A DNA stretch of 64,000 nt from Halisarca cf. caerulea (lineage: Eukaryota; Porifera; Demospongiae; Chondrillida; Halisarcidae), in contig CAUJGJ010000444.1 of assembly GCA_963170055.1 (NCBI GenBank), positions 4,660,618-4,724,617 of the forward strand. Reading direction: 5' to 3'. Positions within the stretch are counted from its first letter, which is position 1, and each line of letters opens with the position of its first letter. Made by a program: the position numbers and the translations under genes. The notes beneath the pieces are model-generated. The model was not told the DNA's origin, did no database searches, and worked only from the letters and a program-made list of their open reading frames with translations. Positions 30,632 through 41,345 of the stretch are shown one piece after another.

Positions 30632-32579
30632 ACACTACACAGATACGGCCACAACACTTCAGAAACTTTATGTGTCTCCACTTTGTATGTGCGTGGTGCT
30701 AGTGCCAAATATTTGTATTAGCACCAGCATATCCAATAGTACACAAATACGCCCACAGCACTTCAGAAATTTCATGTGTATCCACTGGGAATGTGCGTGG
30801 TGCTAGTGCCAAACATTGGTCTTAGAACCACCATATCCAACACTACACAAATATGCCCACAGCACTTCAGAAACTTCATGTGTGTCCACTGGAAATGTGA
30901 GTGGTGCTAGTGCCAAATATTGGTATTAACACCAGCATATTCAACACTACACAAATATGCCCACTGCACTACAGAAACTTAATGTGCTTTCACTGGAAAT
31001 GTGCGTGGTACTAATGCCAAATATTGGTCTTAACACCAGCATAATTAACACTGCACAAATATTCCCGCAACATTTCAGAAACTTCATGTGTGGGAATGTG
31101 CATGGTGATAGTACCAAATATTGGTCTTAGAACCACCATATCCAACAGTACACAAATACGCCCACAGTACATCAGAAACTTCATGCGTGTCTACTGGGAA
31201 TGTGCGTGGTGCTAGTGCCAAATATTGGTATTAGCACCAGTATATCCAACACTACACAAATACACCCACAGCACTTCAGAAACTTCATGTGTGTCCACTT
31301 TGAATGTGTGTGGTGCTAGTGCCAAATATTTGTATTAGTACCAGCATATCCAATAGTACACAAATACGCCCACAGCATTTCAGAAATTTCATGTGTATCC
31401 ACTGGGAATGTGCGTGGTGCTAGTGCCAAACATTGGTCTTAGAACCACCATATCCAACACTACACAAATATGCCCACAGCACTTCAGAAACTTCATGTGT
31501 GTCCACTGGAAATGTTCATGGTGCTAGTGCCAAATATTGGTATTAACACCAGCATATTCAACACTACACAGATACGCCCACAACACTTCAGAAACTTCAT
31601 GTGTGTCCACTGGGAATGTGAGTGGTGCTAGTGCCAAATATTGGTATTAGCACCAGCGTATCCAACACTACACAAATACGCCCACAGCAGTTCAGAAACT
31701 TCATCTGTGTCCACTGGGATTGTGCGTGGTTCTAGTACCAAATATTGGTCTTAGAACCACCATATCAAACACTACACAAACATGCCCACAGCACTTCAGA
31801 AACTTCATGTGTATCCACTGGGAATGTGCATGGTTTTAGTGCCAAATATTGGTCTTAGAACCACCCTATCCAACACTACACAAATATGCCCACTGCACTA
31901 CAGAAACTTAATGTGCTTTTACTGGAAATGTGCGTGGTACTAATGCCAAATATTGGTCTTAACACCAGCATAATTAACACTGCACAAATATGCCCGCAAC
32001 ATTTCAGAAACTTCATGTGTGGGAATGTGCATGGTGATAGTACCAAATATTGGTCTTAGAACCACCATATCCAACAGTACACAAATACGCCCACAGTACA
32101 TCAGAAACTTCATGCGTGTCTACTGGGAATGTGCGTGGTGCTAGTGCCAAATATTGGTATTAGCACCAGTATATCCAACACTACACAAATACACCCACAG
32201 CACTTCAGAAACTTCATGTGTGTCCACTTTGAATGTGTGTGGTGCTAGTGCCAAATATTTGTATTAGTACCAGCATATCCAATAGTACACAAATACGCCC
32301 ACAGCACAATCAGAAACTTCATGTGTATCCACTGACAATGTGCGTGGTGCTACTTCCAAATATTGGTCTTAGAACCACCATATCCAACACTACACAAATA
32401 TGCCCACAGTACTTCAGAAACTTCATGTGTGTCCACTGGGAATGTTCATGGTGCTAGTGCCAAATATTGGTATTAGCACCAGCGTATCCAACACTACACA
32501 AATACGCCCACAGCACTTCAGAAACTTCATGTGTGTCCACTGGGAATGTACATGGTGCTAGTGCCAAATATTGGTATTA
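30632..32579 (-). repeat. 104-bp satellite array, block 1 (reverse orientation)
   Basis: About 19 monomers of near 104 bp. The + strand shows CACTTCAGAAACTTCATGTG, AATGTGCGTGGTGCTAGTGC and CCAAATATTGG, the reverse complement of the later blocks. Within it, about 930 bp (9 monomers) is duplicated: the odd units at 30960-31320 (TTAATGTGCTTTCACTGG, and a shortened unit GTGTGGGAATGTGCATGGTG) recur at 31889-32250. Confidence 0.95.
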
Positions 32580-33345
32580 GCACTAGCACCACGCACATTC
32601 CCAGTGGACACACATGAAGTTTCTGAAGTGCTGTGGTCATATTTGTGTAGTGTTGGATATGGTGGTTCTAAGACCAATATTTGGAAGTAGCACCACGAAC
32701 ATTGTCAGTGGATACACATGAAGTTTCTGAAGTGCTGTGGGCGTATTTATGTACAATTGGATATGCTGGTGCTAATACAAATATTTGGCACTAGCACCAC
32801 GCACATTCAAAGTGGACACACATGAAGTTTCTGAAGTGCTGTGGGCGTATCTGTGTAGTGTTGAATATGCCGGTGCTAATACCAATATTTGGCACTAGCA
32901 CCACGCACATTCCCAGTGGACACACATGAAGTTTCTGAAGTGCTGTGGGCGTATTTGTGTACTATTGTATATGCTGGTACTAATACAAATATTTGGCACT
33001 AGCACCACGGACATACAAAGTGGATACACATGAAGTTTCTGAAGTGTTGCGGGTGTATCTGTGTAGTGTTGAATATACTGGTGGTAATACCAATAGTTGG
33101 CACTAGCACCACTCACAGTCCCAGTGGACACACATGAAGTTTCTGAAGTGCTGTGGGCATATTTGTGTAGTGTTGGATATGGTGGTTCTAAGACCAATGT
33201 TTGGCACTAACACCACGCAAGTTCCCAGTGGATACACATGAAGTTTCTGAAGTGCTGTGGGCGTATTTGTGTAGTGTTGGATACGCTGGTGCTAATACCA
33301 ATATTTGGCACTAGCACCACGCACATTCCCAGTGGACTCACATGA
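32580..33345 (+). repeat. 104-bp satellite array, block 2 (forward orientation)
   Basis: Orientation flips at about 32575-32585, in the word TATTAGCACTAGCACCACGC. Monomers then read CAGTGGACACACATGAAGTT, TCTGAAGTGCTGTGGGCGTA, TTTGTGTAGTGTTGGATATG. The block ends at the insertion of the TIR-B element. Confidence 0.95.
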
Positions 33346-34719
33346 CGCAGGTATGTTATGTCCGATCTTGGACATAAACAAAAATGGCCGCCGTTATCGA
33401 AGAAGTGAAATCAATAGGTCTTTTTTCCATGCGCACGATTAGTGATGCCCAGAAAACGCTTTGTGTTATATCTTAAACATATCTACTTTGCATCTGAGCC
33501 TTTTAGAATATTGTGCAAAGTCTCAAAACGTCGTATGACCAGTTTTTTCTGACCGTACTCGAAAACATAAAAAAACAAAAACGCGGTGGTAGAAACTTAG
33601 GCTTTTGGACACAAAACTAGCCTCAAAAGAACACACAGGTACCGAACTTACTAAATCGAATTCAGGGTCTTGAGGCTCCACTGCATGGCTGTTATGTCCA
33701 AGGATTTATGCAAAATTTGAGGGTGAGTAGTTACAATCCTTGGGACATAAAGCAAACGGTTCAACGTACAACGACCCTGAATTCGATTCTAGGGGTTTGG
33801 TCCTTTGGGAACAATATCTCAAAGTTTCACGCTCAAAATCAGAGATTTCCACCACCGCGATTTTCGATGAAATTTTCCTGTGAAGCAAGCTGTCTTCCTT
33901 CAGGAAAGTCAAGTGACATCACATGCAATCCTAAAAACAGTACACGAGTTGTGCTATAAAACAGTTTTAGTGGAAAAGGCGGAAATGTAGACGGTGGCTT
34001 TTAAACCTTACAAAGTGGGTTTGAAGTAATCGTAGGATCAATATCTAGATTTTCACCGCATACACTTTCGAAATTCTATTGCTTGACTGTTATTTGCAGC
34101 ATTTTGTGGCTTTCCAGCCAGGACAAGACGAGAAATAGTGACGCATATATAATTCGAACAGAACAAGCAATCAAGAGTATACGCGGTGAAAATTTAGATT
34201 TACCTTTTAGAAATCAATCCTTACATTTCTGTAGTCATGACCGCCATCTACTGAGATCTCCACCTTTCACAAAGAAATTTGCCTCGTGAGAAGGCTTCTC
34301 TCAAGGCTAAATCAATCTTCGTGCACTATACCTTCAGCATACGATCTCACGTAGCCCCGTTATTGTAAACGAAGGAGTTCAGACAACATTGTCAACTTCT
34401 CTTGAAATCGGATTAGTCCCTTCCAAGATATCTAGTTCATACTTAAGTCGGTGAACCCCAAACCTGCCAAAGAAAGCGTTATTATCCAAAACCAACGCTT
34501 AGAATTTCGTGAACGAAACATGCTGTGTAAAGTTGGGTAGGATCTAGACCTTTTACCCAAGATAACTCGATAGATAGCCTTGCTTGTTGCGGAGCTTCCT
34601 AAGCTGATTCACGTTACTGGCACATGACCAACCCACGCAATTCAGTGGTAATGAAATTCATAACGTGAAAACCACAAAGTGCCCGTGTTTTGGCTAGATT
34701 CGGACATAACATACCTGCG
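33346..34719. mobile_element. TIR-B element copy 1, with TTATGTCC palindromes
   Basis: 1,374 bp inserted in the satellite. The left end is CGCAGGTATGTTATGTCCGA; the right end reversed is CGCAGGTATGTTATGTCCGA, a perfect 20-bp TIR. GA on both sides (33344-33345, 34720-34721) looks like a 2-bp duplication, and removal restores the monomer CATGAAGTTTCTG. TTATGTCC or GGACATAA recurs next to the left end, and a central hairpin lies at about 33690-33750. A second nested inverted pair carries CGCGGTGGTAGAAAC (33580) and CACCACCGCGATTTTC (33849). No transposase gene seen. Confidence 0.85.
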
Positions 34720-34721
34720 GA

Positions 34722-36370
34722 AGTTTCTGAAGTACTGTGGGCATATTTGTGTAGTGTTGGATATGGTGGTTCTAAGACCAATATTTGGAAGTAGCACCAC
34801 GAACATTGTCAGTGGATACACATGAAGTTTCTGAAGTGCTGTGGGCGTATTTGTGTACTATTGGATATGCTGGTGCTAATACCAATATTTAGCACTAGCA
34901 CCACGCACATTCAAAGTGGACACACATGAAGTTTCTGAAGTGTTGTGGGCGTATCTGTGTAGTGTTGAATATGCTGGTGCTAATACCAATATTGGCACTA
35001 GCACTACGCACATTCCCAGTGGACACACATGAAGTTTCTGAAGTGCTGTGGGCATATTTGTGTAGTGTTGGATATGGTGGTTCTAAGACCAATGTTTGGC
35101 ACTAGCACCATGCACATTCCCAGTAGACACACATAAGGTTTCTGAAGTGTTATGGGCGCATCTGTGTAGTTTTGAATATGCTGGTGGTAATACCAATATT
35201 TGGCACTAGCACCACTCACATTCCCAGTGGACACACATGAAGTTTCTGAAGTACTGTGGACATCTTTGTGTAATGTTGGATATGATGGTTCTAAGACCAA
35301 TGTTTGGCACTAGCACCACGCACATTAACAGTGGATACACATGAAGTTTCTGAAGTTTTGTGGGCGTATTTGTGTAGTGTTGGGTACGCTGGTGCTAATA
35401 CCAATATTTAGCACTAGCACCATGCACATTCCCAGTGGACACACATTAAGTTTCTGAAGTACTGTAGGCATATTTGTGTAGTGTTGAATATGGTGGTTCT
35501 AAGACCAATATTTGGAAGTAGCACCACGAACATTGTCAGTGGACACAAATGAAGTTTCTGAAGTGCTGTGGGCGTATTTGTGTACTATTGGATATGCTGG
35601 TGCTAATACAAATATTTGGCACTAGCACCATGCACATTCAAAGTGCACACACATGAAGATTCTGAAGTGTTGTGGGCGTATCTGTGTAGTGTTGAATATA
35701 CTGGTGGTAATACCACTATTTGGCACTAGCACCACTCACATTTCCAGTGGACACACATGAAGTTTCTGAAGTGCTGTGGGCATATTTGTGTAGTGTTGGA
35801 TATGGTGGTTCTAAGACCAATGTTTGGCACTAGCACCACGCACATTCCCAGTGGATACACATGAAGTTTCTGAAGTACTGTGGGCGTATTTGTGTACTAT
35901 TGTATATGCTGGTGCTAATACAAATATTTGGCACTAGCACCACGCACATACAAAGTGGAGACACATTAAGTTTCTGAAGTGTTGCGGGCGTATCTGTGTA
36001 GTGTTGAATATGCTAGTGGTAATACCAATAGCCTGCACTAGAATTACTCACATTCCCAGAGGACACACATGAAGTTTCTGAAGTGCTGTGGGCATATTTG
36101 TGTAGTGTTGGATATGGTGGTTCTAAAACCAATGTTTAGCACTAGCACCGCGCACATTCCCAGTGGATACACATGAAGTTTCTGAAGTGCTGTGGGCGTA
36201 TTTGTGTAGTGTTGGATATGGTGCTTCTAAGACCGATATTTGGAAGTAGCACCACGCACATTGTCAGTGGAGACACATGAAGTTTCTGAAGTGCTGTGGG
36301 CGTATCTGTGTACTATTGGATATGCTGGTGCTAAAACAAATATTTGGCACTAGCACCACTCACATTTCCA
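34722..36370 (+). repeat. 104-bp satellite array, block 3
   Basis: About 16 monomers in forward orientation, continuing block 2 after the TIR-B insertion. Monomer subtypes (GGTTCTAAGACCAAT, GGTGCTAATACAAAT, GGTGGTAATACCAAT) alternate. Confidence 0.95.
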
Positions 36371-36409
36371 CGCAGGTGTGTTATGTCCGAATTCAGCCAT
36401 AAGTGTAAC

Positions 36410-36435
36410 ATTATTATTATTATTATTATTATTAT
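36410..36435. repeat. (TAA)n-type 3' tail of the LINE
   Basis: Simple repeat ATTATTATT on the + strand directly at the 3' end of the LINE. CR1/L2-type LINEs end in short tandem repeats instead of poly(A). Confidence 0.85.
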
Positions 36436-36700
36436 ATATGCTTTACAGCCGACAATAATGTACATGAGAGATGTTGTAATGTTTATGGGTTGATTTAAGG
36501 GGTGTGGCTGAAGGTCTGTCATCATCATGTGATGCAGCCTATCTGTGGTACAAAATTGGCCATCGTAATTGAGAGATGTAGTAAACAGCTTGAAATAAGA
36601 GTGTGTGTCATGTGAGGCCATTTAAATACAAGAAGGGATGGACATGCAGGAAATGAAAATGAAGTGGATGTGTGGAATGACTTTACTAAGTTACATGTAA

Positions 36701-39610
36701 TCAAGGATGAGCAGAGTGACACTGTGAACAAGGACAGACAACATGAAAAGTACAGGTACAATTAGGATTGAAGTTTGCGTTGAATTTGATGTAGAAGATT
36801 TTGATTAGATATTTCTTGATAGAATGAAATGGTAAATGCAGGTTGATAAATGGCATGGCGTTCCATAATCGTACGATGCGGTTGAAGTAAAAGTGTCTAG
36901 CTCTAGTTGTGCGTGTGTGGTTGTATATCAACTTGTTGCTCCTTCCACCTCGGGTTGATGTAGTTACAAAGGATACATAATCAGAGACGTTGAAATTATC
37001 TGGTGGATCTTTGAGGCATTTGATGAAAAATAGAAGATCCTGAAGCTCATACCAGTACATTAGTGGGAGAAGTTGTAGTGCGGTTAATCGTTCTTTGTAG
37101 TCTGATGTGTAGTTATTTAAGATGAATTTGGTTGCACGGCGCTGAACATTTTCTAGAATTGCAATATCTTTGATGAAGTGGGGTCTCCACAACTGTGAGC
37201 AGTAAGTTAATTTTGATCGTACAAGTGAGATATACAGAGATTTTTTGAGATATATTGATGCGGGAGAGGCTTGGAACAGTCGTTTGATGAAATTCAAAGT
37301 GCGATATGCAGATGAACACATTGATTTGTATTGAGCACACCATGAGAGGTTGTTGCAAACTATTATTCCTAGATCTCGGTGGCAAGAAGAGGATGACAGT
37401 TCTAATGTAGTAGAATCAGTATGCATGACATAGTTTGTGGATGCGGAATTCGAGAAGCTAAATTGGAGACAGATACATTTGGAGAGGTTTAGGTTTATTT
37501 TCCATTCAAGACACCATTGCTGTAATGAATCAATATCAGATTGTAACAACGAGAAGTTGCTTGAAGCATTGATAAATTTGGTATCATCGGCAAATAGGTA
37601 AACTGAGGAATTTGTGATAGAATGAGGTAGGTCATTGATGTAGATTAGAAAAAGAATTGGGCCTAAGATGCTACCCTGGGGTACTCCAGATAGTACAGGT
37701 AGGACACTTGAAGATGCATCATCAATTTCAACGAAGTGGACTCGGTTACTGAGATAGTCCTTGAATAATTGCCACAAGGGACCCGTGATACCAAAACACC
37801 AAAGTTTGTACAATAGCTCTGGGTGTGGAACAGTGTCAAACGCTTTAGAGAAATCTAGGAAAATGACATCTGAAGATAGTCCCTGGTCTGCCAAGTTGAT
37901 GATTCGGGAATATGAGGTCAGCAACTGGGATAAACATGATCGACCTTTTGTGAAGCCATATTGAAGTTTGGAGATTCGTGGATGTATGAAGTCAATTATT
38001 TTGTTGTACATTATTGATTCAAAAACTTTTGATAGAATGGGCAGAAGGGAGATTGGGCGGTAATTTGAAATATTTGTTTTGTCACCTGATTTGTAGATGG
38101 GGCAAATTTTGTGGATTTTCCAGTCTATGGGTATACGCATGTTGACCAAGCATTGGTTGAAAAGGAGGGTTATCGGTTCTAGAAGTGGTGGAGCAAAATT
38201 TTTCAAAAGATATGGAGGAATTCTGTCATGTCCCATAGCCTTGTTTACTTCTAAGTGAGAAAGGGCAGAACAGACATCTTCACTGGTTATGGTTACCTGA
38301 CTGATGTGATTTGGGGGGGATGGGAAGGTGTCACAGTCTAGAGTGGTATTTGGTGCTGCAGCAGCAGTTCTTCTTGTGAATATGGAATTGAAATAATCAT
38401 TGAAAGCTCTGGCTTTGTCTGTAGGGGTGTTGTATGTTATGGACTTATGATGAACAGCGTGAGGTATAGATTGGGATGATGATGTGTGCTTGAGGTACGA
38501 GTAGAGTTTCCTTGGCTCATGGTGGAAAGTTACAGTAAGTCTGGTTTCATAGGCATGTTTGGTGGTGTCTATTAGAGATTGCAGATTGTTTTCTAGCATT
38601 GAAAGCTTGGCAATACGATGGGGAGTTGGGTTGATCCTGATTGATCGTTTGAGTGAGCGAATGATGTTTATTTGGTGTCTTATTTTTGGCGTGAAGTACC
38701 GTGGCAATGAGGCATTGAGAGGAATTGAGATAACTGGCACAAATTTAGTCAAGGCTTCTCGTAAAATTTCTGCAAGGGTAGACCACATGGAGTTGACACA
38801 GTCTGCTAGACTATTATTCCTGGGGAAACTGTGGAAATCTGCACGTTGTAGAAATTCAAGTAGTTCATGGGATTTGGTTTTTGCGAATAGCTGGATTTTT
38901 TTTATACCTGTTCTGGATGTTGAGTTGAAATTGTTTGCGTTCCTGTTGAATTGAATATTGAATGTGATTAGGTAATGGTCTGAGCGTGTTTGTCTTTGAT
39001 CGTGGATTATGATGTCATAGATTTCCTCTGGCTCATTAGTTATGATGGTGTCTAGTGTATTTCCTTGAATGTGAGTAGATTCGTTAATTAACTGTATCAG
39101 ATTGAGGGAGAACATCGAGTCACAAAAGAATTCACTAACTGATGAACTTGCAGACATTTGCTCCCAGTTTACATCAGGCAAGTTCATATCGCCAACAAGG
39201 ATGACACGAGCCCCGTTTGAAATATGTTGGAGGTAATGGAAAAGATCTTGGAAGTAGGACCTTTCGGAAGAGGGGGGTGCATACATACAGCAGAACATAA
39301 TAGTTTGATTTGAGGGCAGAGTGATTTCGACTGATAAAAGTTCAATGGATGTAGAGACATACGAGATCTTTGATGCAAGTTTATTGGAAACTGCTAAGAG
39401 TACACCACCTCCACGGGCATTTCTATCACGTCTGTAGATATTGTAGTTAGTTGGCAATATTTCTAGATCGTAAATGTCATCAGATAACCAAGATTCAGTG
39501 ATTGCAAATATATCAATAGATTGGCTGTATACTAGGGATTGGAAATAAGACAACTTGTTTTTCAGACTTCTGGCATTCCATAAGGCAATAGAGGCATGTT
39601 CGTGAGGCAG
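36701..39610 (-). CDS. LINE ORF2: endonuclease and reverse transcriptase
   Basis: About 969 codons counted from the base after the ORF1 stop. The first residues, LPHEHASIALWNARSLKNK, already contain the LWNARSL endonuclease motif, so translation must start before the TTG at 39553. No in-frame AUG lies ahead of the endonuclease core. Endonuclease: ITESWL, RGGGVLLAV, GDMNLPDVNW, SDHYLITF. Reverse transcriptase: NYRPISLLPILSKVFE, FLDFSKAFDTVPH, SGVPQGSILGP, LFADDTKF (near residue 656 from the TTG). C-terminal: FHVVCPCSQCHS. No stop or frameshift is seen, so it may be functional. It reverse-transcribes its RNA at nicked targets. Confidence 0.92.
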   Translation of the reverse strand: MPHEHASIALWNARSLKNKLSYFQSLVYSQSIDIFAITESWLSDDIYDLEILPTNYNIYRRDRNARGGGVLLAVSNKLASKISYVSTSIELLSVEITLPSNQTIMFCCMYAPPSSERSYFQDLFHYLQHISNGARVILVGDMNLPDVNWEQMSASSSVSEFFCDSMFSLNLIQLINESTHIQGNTLDTIITNEPEEIYDIIIHDQRQTRSDHYLITFNIQFNRNANNFNSTSRTGIKKIQLFAKTKSHELLEFLQRADFHSFPRNNSLADCVNSMWSTLAEILREALTKFVPVISIPLNASLPRYFTPKIRHQINIIRSLKRSIRINPTPHRIAKLSMLENNLQSLIDTTKHAYETRLTVTFHHEPRKLYSYLKHTSSSQSIPHAVHHKSITYNTPTDKARAFNDYFNSIFTRRTAAAAPNTTLDCDTFPSPPNHISQVTITSEDVCSALSHLEVNKAMGHDRIPPYLLKNFAPPLLEPITLLFNQCLVNMRIPIDWKIHKICPIYKSGDKTNISNYRPISLLPILSKVFESIMYNKIIDFIHPRISKLQYGFTKGRSCLSQLLTSYSRIINLADQGLSSDVIFLDFSKAFDTVPHPELLYKLWCFGITGPLWQLFKDYLSNRVHFVEIDDASSSVLPVLSGVPQGSILGPILFLIYINDLPHSITNSSVYLFADDTKFINASSNFSLLQSDIDSLQQWCLEWKINLNLSKCICLQFSFSNSASTNYVMHTDSTTLELSSSSCHRDLGIIVCNNLSWCAQYKSMCSSAYRTLNFIKRLFQASPASIYLKKSLYISLVRSKLTYCSQLWRPHFIKDIAILENVQRRATKFILNNYTSDYKERLTALQLLPLMYWYELQDLLFFIKCLKDPPDNFNVSDYVSFVTTSTRGGRSNKLIYNHTRTTRARHFYFNRIVRLWNAMPFINLHLPFHSIKKYLIKIFYIKFNANFNPNCTCTFHVVCPCSQCHSAHP

Positions 39611-39613
39611 TCA
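39608..39613 (-). promoter_or_regulatory. In-frame UGA-CUG between LINE ORF1 and ORF2 (candidate readthrough or reinitiation site)
   Basis: ORF1 ends ...NDSPN with TGA at 39611-39613. The next codon is CTG, and the same frame continues for about 969 codons as ORF2. So a single UGA separates the two frames. UGA followed by C is the leakiest stop context known. Confidence 0.6.
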
Positions 39614-40657
39614 GTTTGGGGAGTCATTTTGATTTGGGGTTTGATCCGATTCAGTTTCGTTTGTGGTTGTGGTAGAGGTTGAGGGCGTTGGTGAAAGAGG
39701 GACAAATTGATTATTTTCCATGCGACCATGTTCGAGGTTGTGAAGATAAAGTCGATTACCTTTTATTTTGATACAAGATCGTTCCTTGCCTGAATCAATT
39801 AGTCGGCGACGTTCTTGGAGGAGAATGCTTTCTACCTTGCGTTGTTCATGAGACATGTGGGGTTTCAGAGATGCTTTGGAGCTTGGTGCGATGCTTCGTC
39901 TGTTTGATAGTAACGTGGAGGCATCACATACCCTCGCCATCGTGACCAAAATTGGTCGAACTGCTTCTTCTCGGAATTTGCCTAGCCTGACGGTGTCCCG
40001 TATGGATTGATCGGATATTTGAGGGCAGAAGGTTTCGAAAAAGTTTGCTACATTTTCGGTATCTTTAAGTTGTCTTTGAGAAAAGTGTGTGCCTTTTGGA
40101 CATTCTTCGATACCGTAGACCACAACGTTGAATTTAGATGGCGCGGAAGGAGCAGTAGTGGTAGTTGGTTGGCTAGTTGTCTCTCTGGACGAGGAATTGG
40201 TCGTCGTGGGTAGACTTGGGGCCGTATTTGATGAAACTGAATTATTGTCGGGATGGACCGGGATAGGGGGTGAGGAAGATGTGGTCGGTGTCGGTTTAGG
40301 TTTAGAGCGTTCAACCCGGTCAACCAGATGTTCTAGTTTAATTTCTAATTGGGCCAATTTCTCTACAGCTGTTTCGAGACGGCAATGAGGACAGAAGTAT
40401 GGATCTTTAGATTGAGAGACGACTGTGAAATTAGCCGTAGATAGACCTGCACATCGACGATGTATCCAAGATTTGCAATGGCCGTCACAGTATATAGCGT
40501 CCTCACCTGTTGTTTGGCTTGATGCGTCTATAATTTCCTCTTCGCAAATTGCGCAAATTGCTTGATTAGCCTTGCGGTCACTTGTTCTAGGAAGTTTGTG
40601 GTCAGTTGATTGCTTTTGTTTCCTCCCTTTCCTTGCTGACTTCCCGCCTTCAGCCAT
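39611..40657 (-). CDS. LINE ORF1 protein with PHD finger
   Basis: 348 codons from ATG. Basic N-terminus (SARKGRKQKQ), then a C4HC3 PHD zinc finger at residues ~35-98: CAIC, YCDGHC, WIHRRC, CPHC. A leucine-rich coiled-coil-like stretch follows (EKLAQLEIKLEHLVDRVERS), then a Ser/Thr/Pro linker, and a C-terminal ~150-residue domain (FNVVVYGIEECPKGT ... DTVRLGKF ... PILVTMARVCDAST) resembling the RNA-binding ORF1 domain seen in many LINEs. PHD-containing ORF1 proteins are known in CR1-type elements. It likely binds the LINE RNA and perhaps chromatin. Confidence 0.9.
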   Translation of the reverse strand: MAEGGKSARKGRKQKQSTDHKLPRTSDRKANQAICAICEEEIIDASSQTTGEDAIYCDGHCKSWIHRRCAGLSTANFTVVSQSKDPYFCPHCRLETAVEKLAQLEIKLEHLVDRVERSKPKPTPTTSSSPPIPVHPDNNSVSSNTAPSLPTTTNSSSRETTSQPTTTTAPSAPSKFNVVVYGIEECPKGTHFSQRQLKDTENVANFFETFCPQISDQSIRDTVRLGKFREEAVRPILVTMARVCDASTLLSNRRSIAPSSKASLKPHMSHEQRKVESILLQERRRLIDSGKERSCIKIKGNRLYLHNLEHGRMENNQFVPLSPTPSTSTTTTNETESDQTPNQNDSPN

Positions 40658-41345
40658 TTTTTCGTCTCGGCTTCACTCGGTTTATATACGGTTTTTATTA
40701 TACGGTTTCACTCGATGAATTTCATTATAGCGCTAACCGCATGGGTTTGTCACGCGCAGATATTGCGCAAACTGGACGTTAATTATGTTCACTACCTTGA
40801 GCATAGACCACAGAAGAGCTGAGCCCACTATTTGGAACACCGTAACTGAACCCCCTGTCGATCAACCGTACCGAACTAGTCACGGCATCGAATGATACCC
40901 ATGACTGGCGGTCGGTTGGGACGTTAAAGGGCACGCCCCCCTCACCACGTGGTTTGGGGAAGCCATGCTTCTTCCACAAATGACAGCCGCAGCTGGAATA
41001 CCCCAAACCACGAGCACGCCGAGCAACGACCTTGCCGCCGAACACTGGTGACCCATTGTGAAGTGAGTCCTACTTGTATTGCCGTCCCCGTTACCGCATC
41101 TCATATCACAAGCAAAGCAGTTCAGCCTCTGCACCCGAGTAAAATCACAACCATACCTATCCTATGAAGCTAAGTAAGCAAAACACAATATATACGAAGA
41201 TCGAAACGGATAAGCTTCACCCCCTGTTTGAAATAATAATAACCAGAACAACATTCAGTACACCAATTAGAACTAAACCGTTAATTGAGCTCTAAAGTAG
41301 AATACAAATCACTAAACAATAACAAGTATAAAGGTATAAAGGGAG

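Larger units (their letters stand above)
36404..40790 (-). mobile_element. PHD-finger LINE (CR1/L2-like), near complete
   Basis: Minus-strand non-LTR retrotransposon. Order in sense: short 5' region, ORF1 with PHD finger, ORF2 with APE endonuclease and RT, 3' UTR of about 290 bp, and a 3' tail of about nine ATT/AAT repeats (36410-36435). Both frames are open. No clear target duplication was found, and the 5' boundary is approximate. Confidence 0.85.

Noticed and set aside
32895..33197. Minus-strand ~100-codon open frames in the satellite as a gene family
   Set aside because: Frames follow the 3 x 104 = 312-bp phase of the repeat, shift with monomer subtype, and lack any recognisable domain or complexity beyond the repeat.
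30632..36370. CRISPR-like array
   Set aside because: Repeats are head-to-tail satellite monomers with no unique spacers, in eukaryotic sequence with introns and LTR elements.
40779..41134. 84-88-codon frames in the Ngaro-like 3' region
   Set aside because: Overlapping frames on both strands with no domain; the region better fits the non-coding terminus with its inverted repeat.
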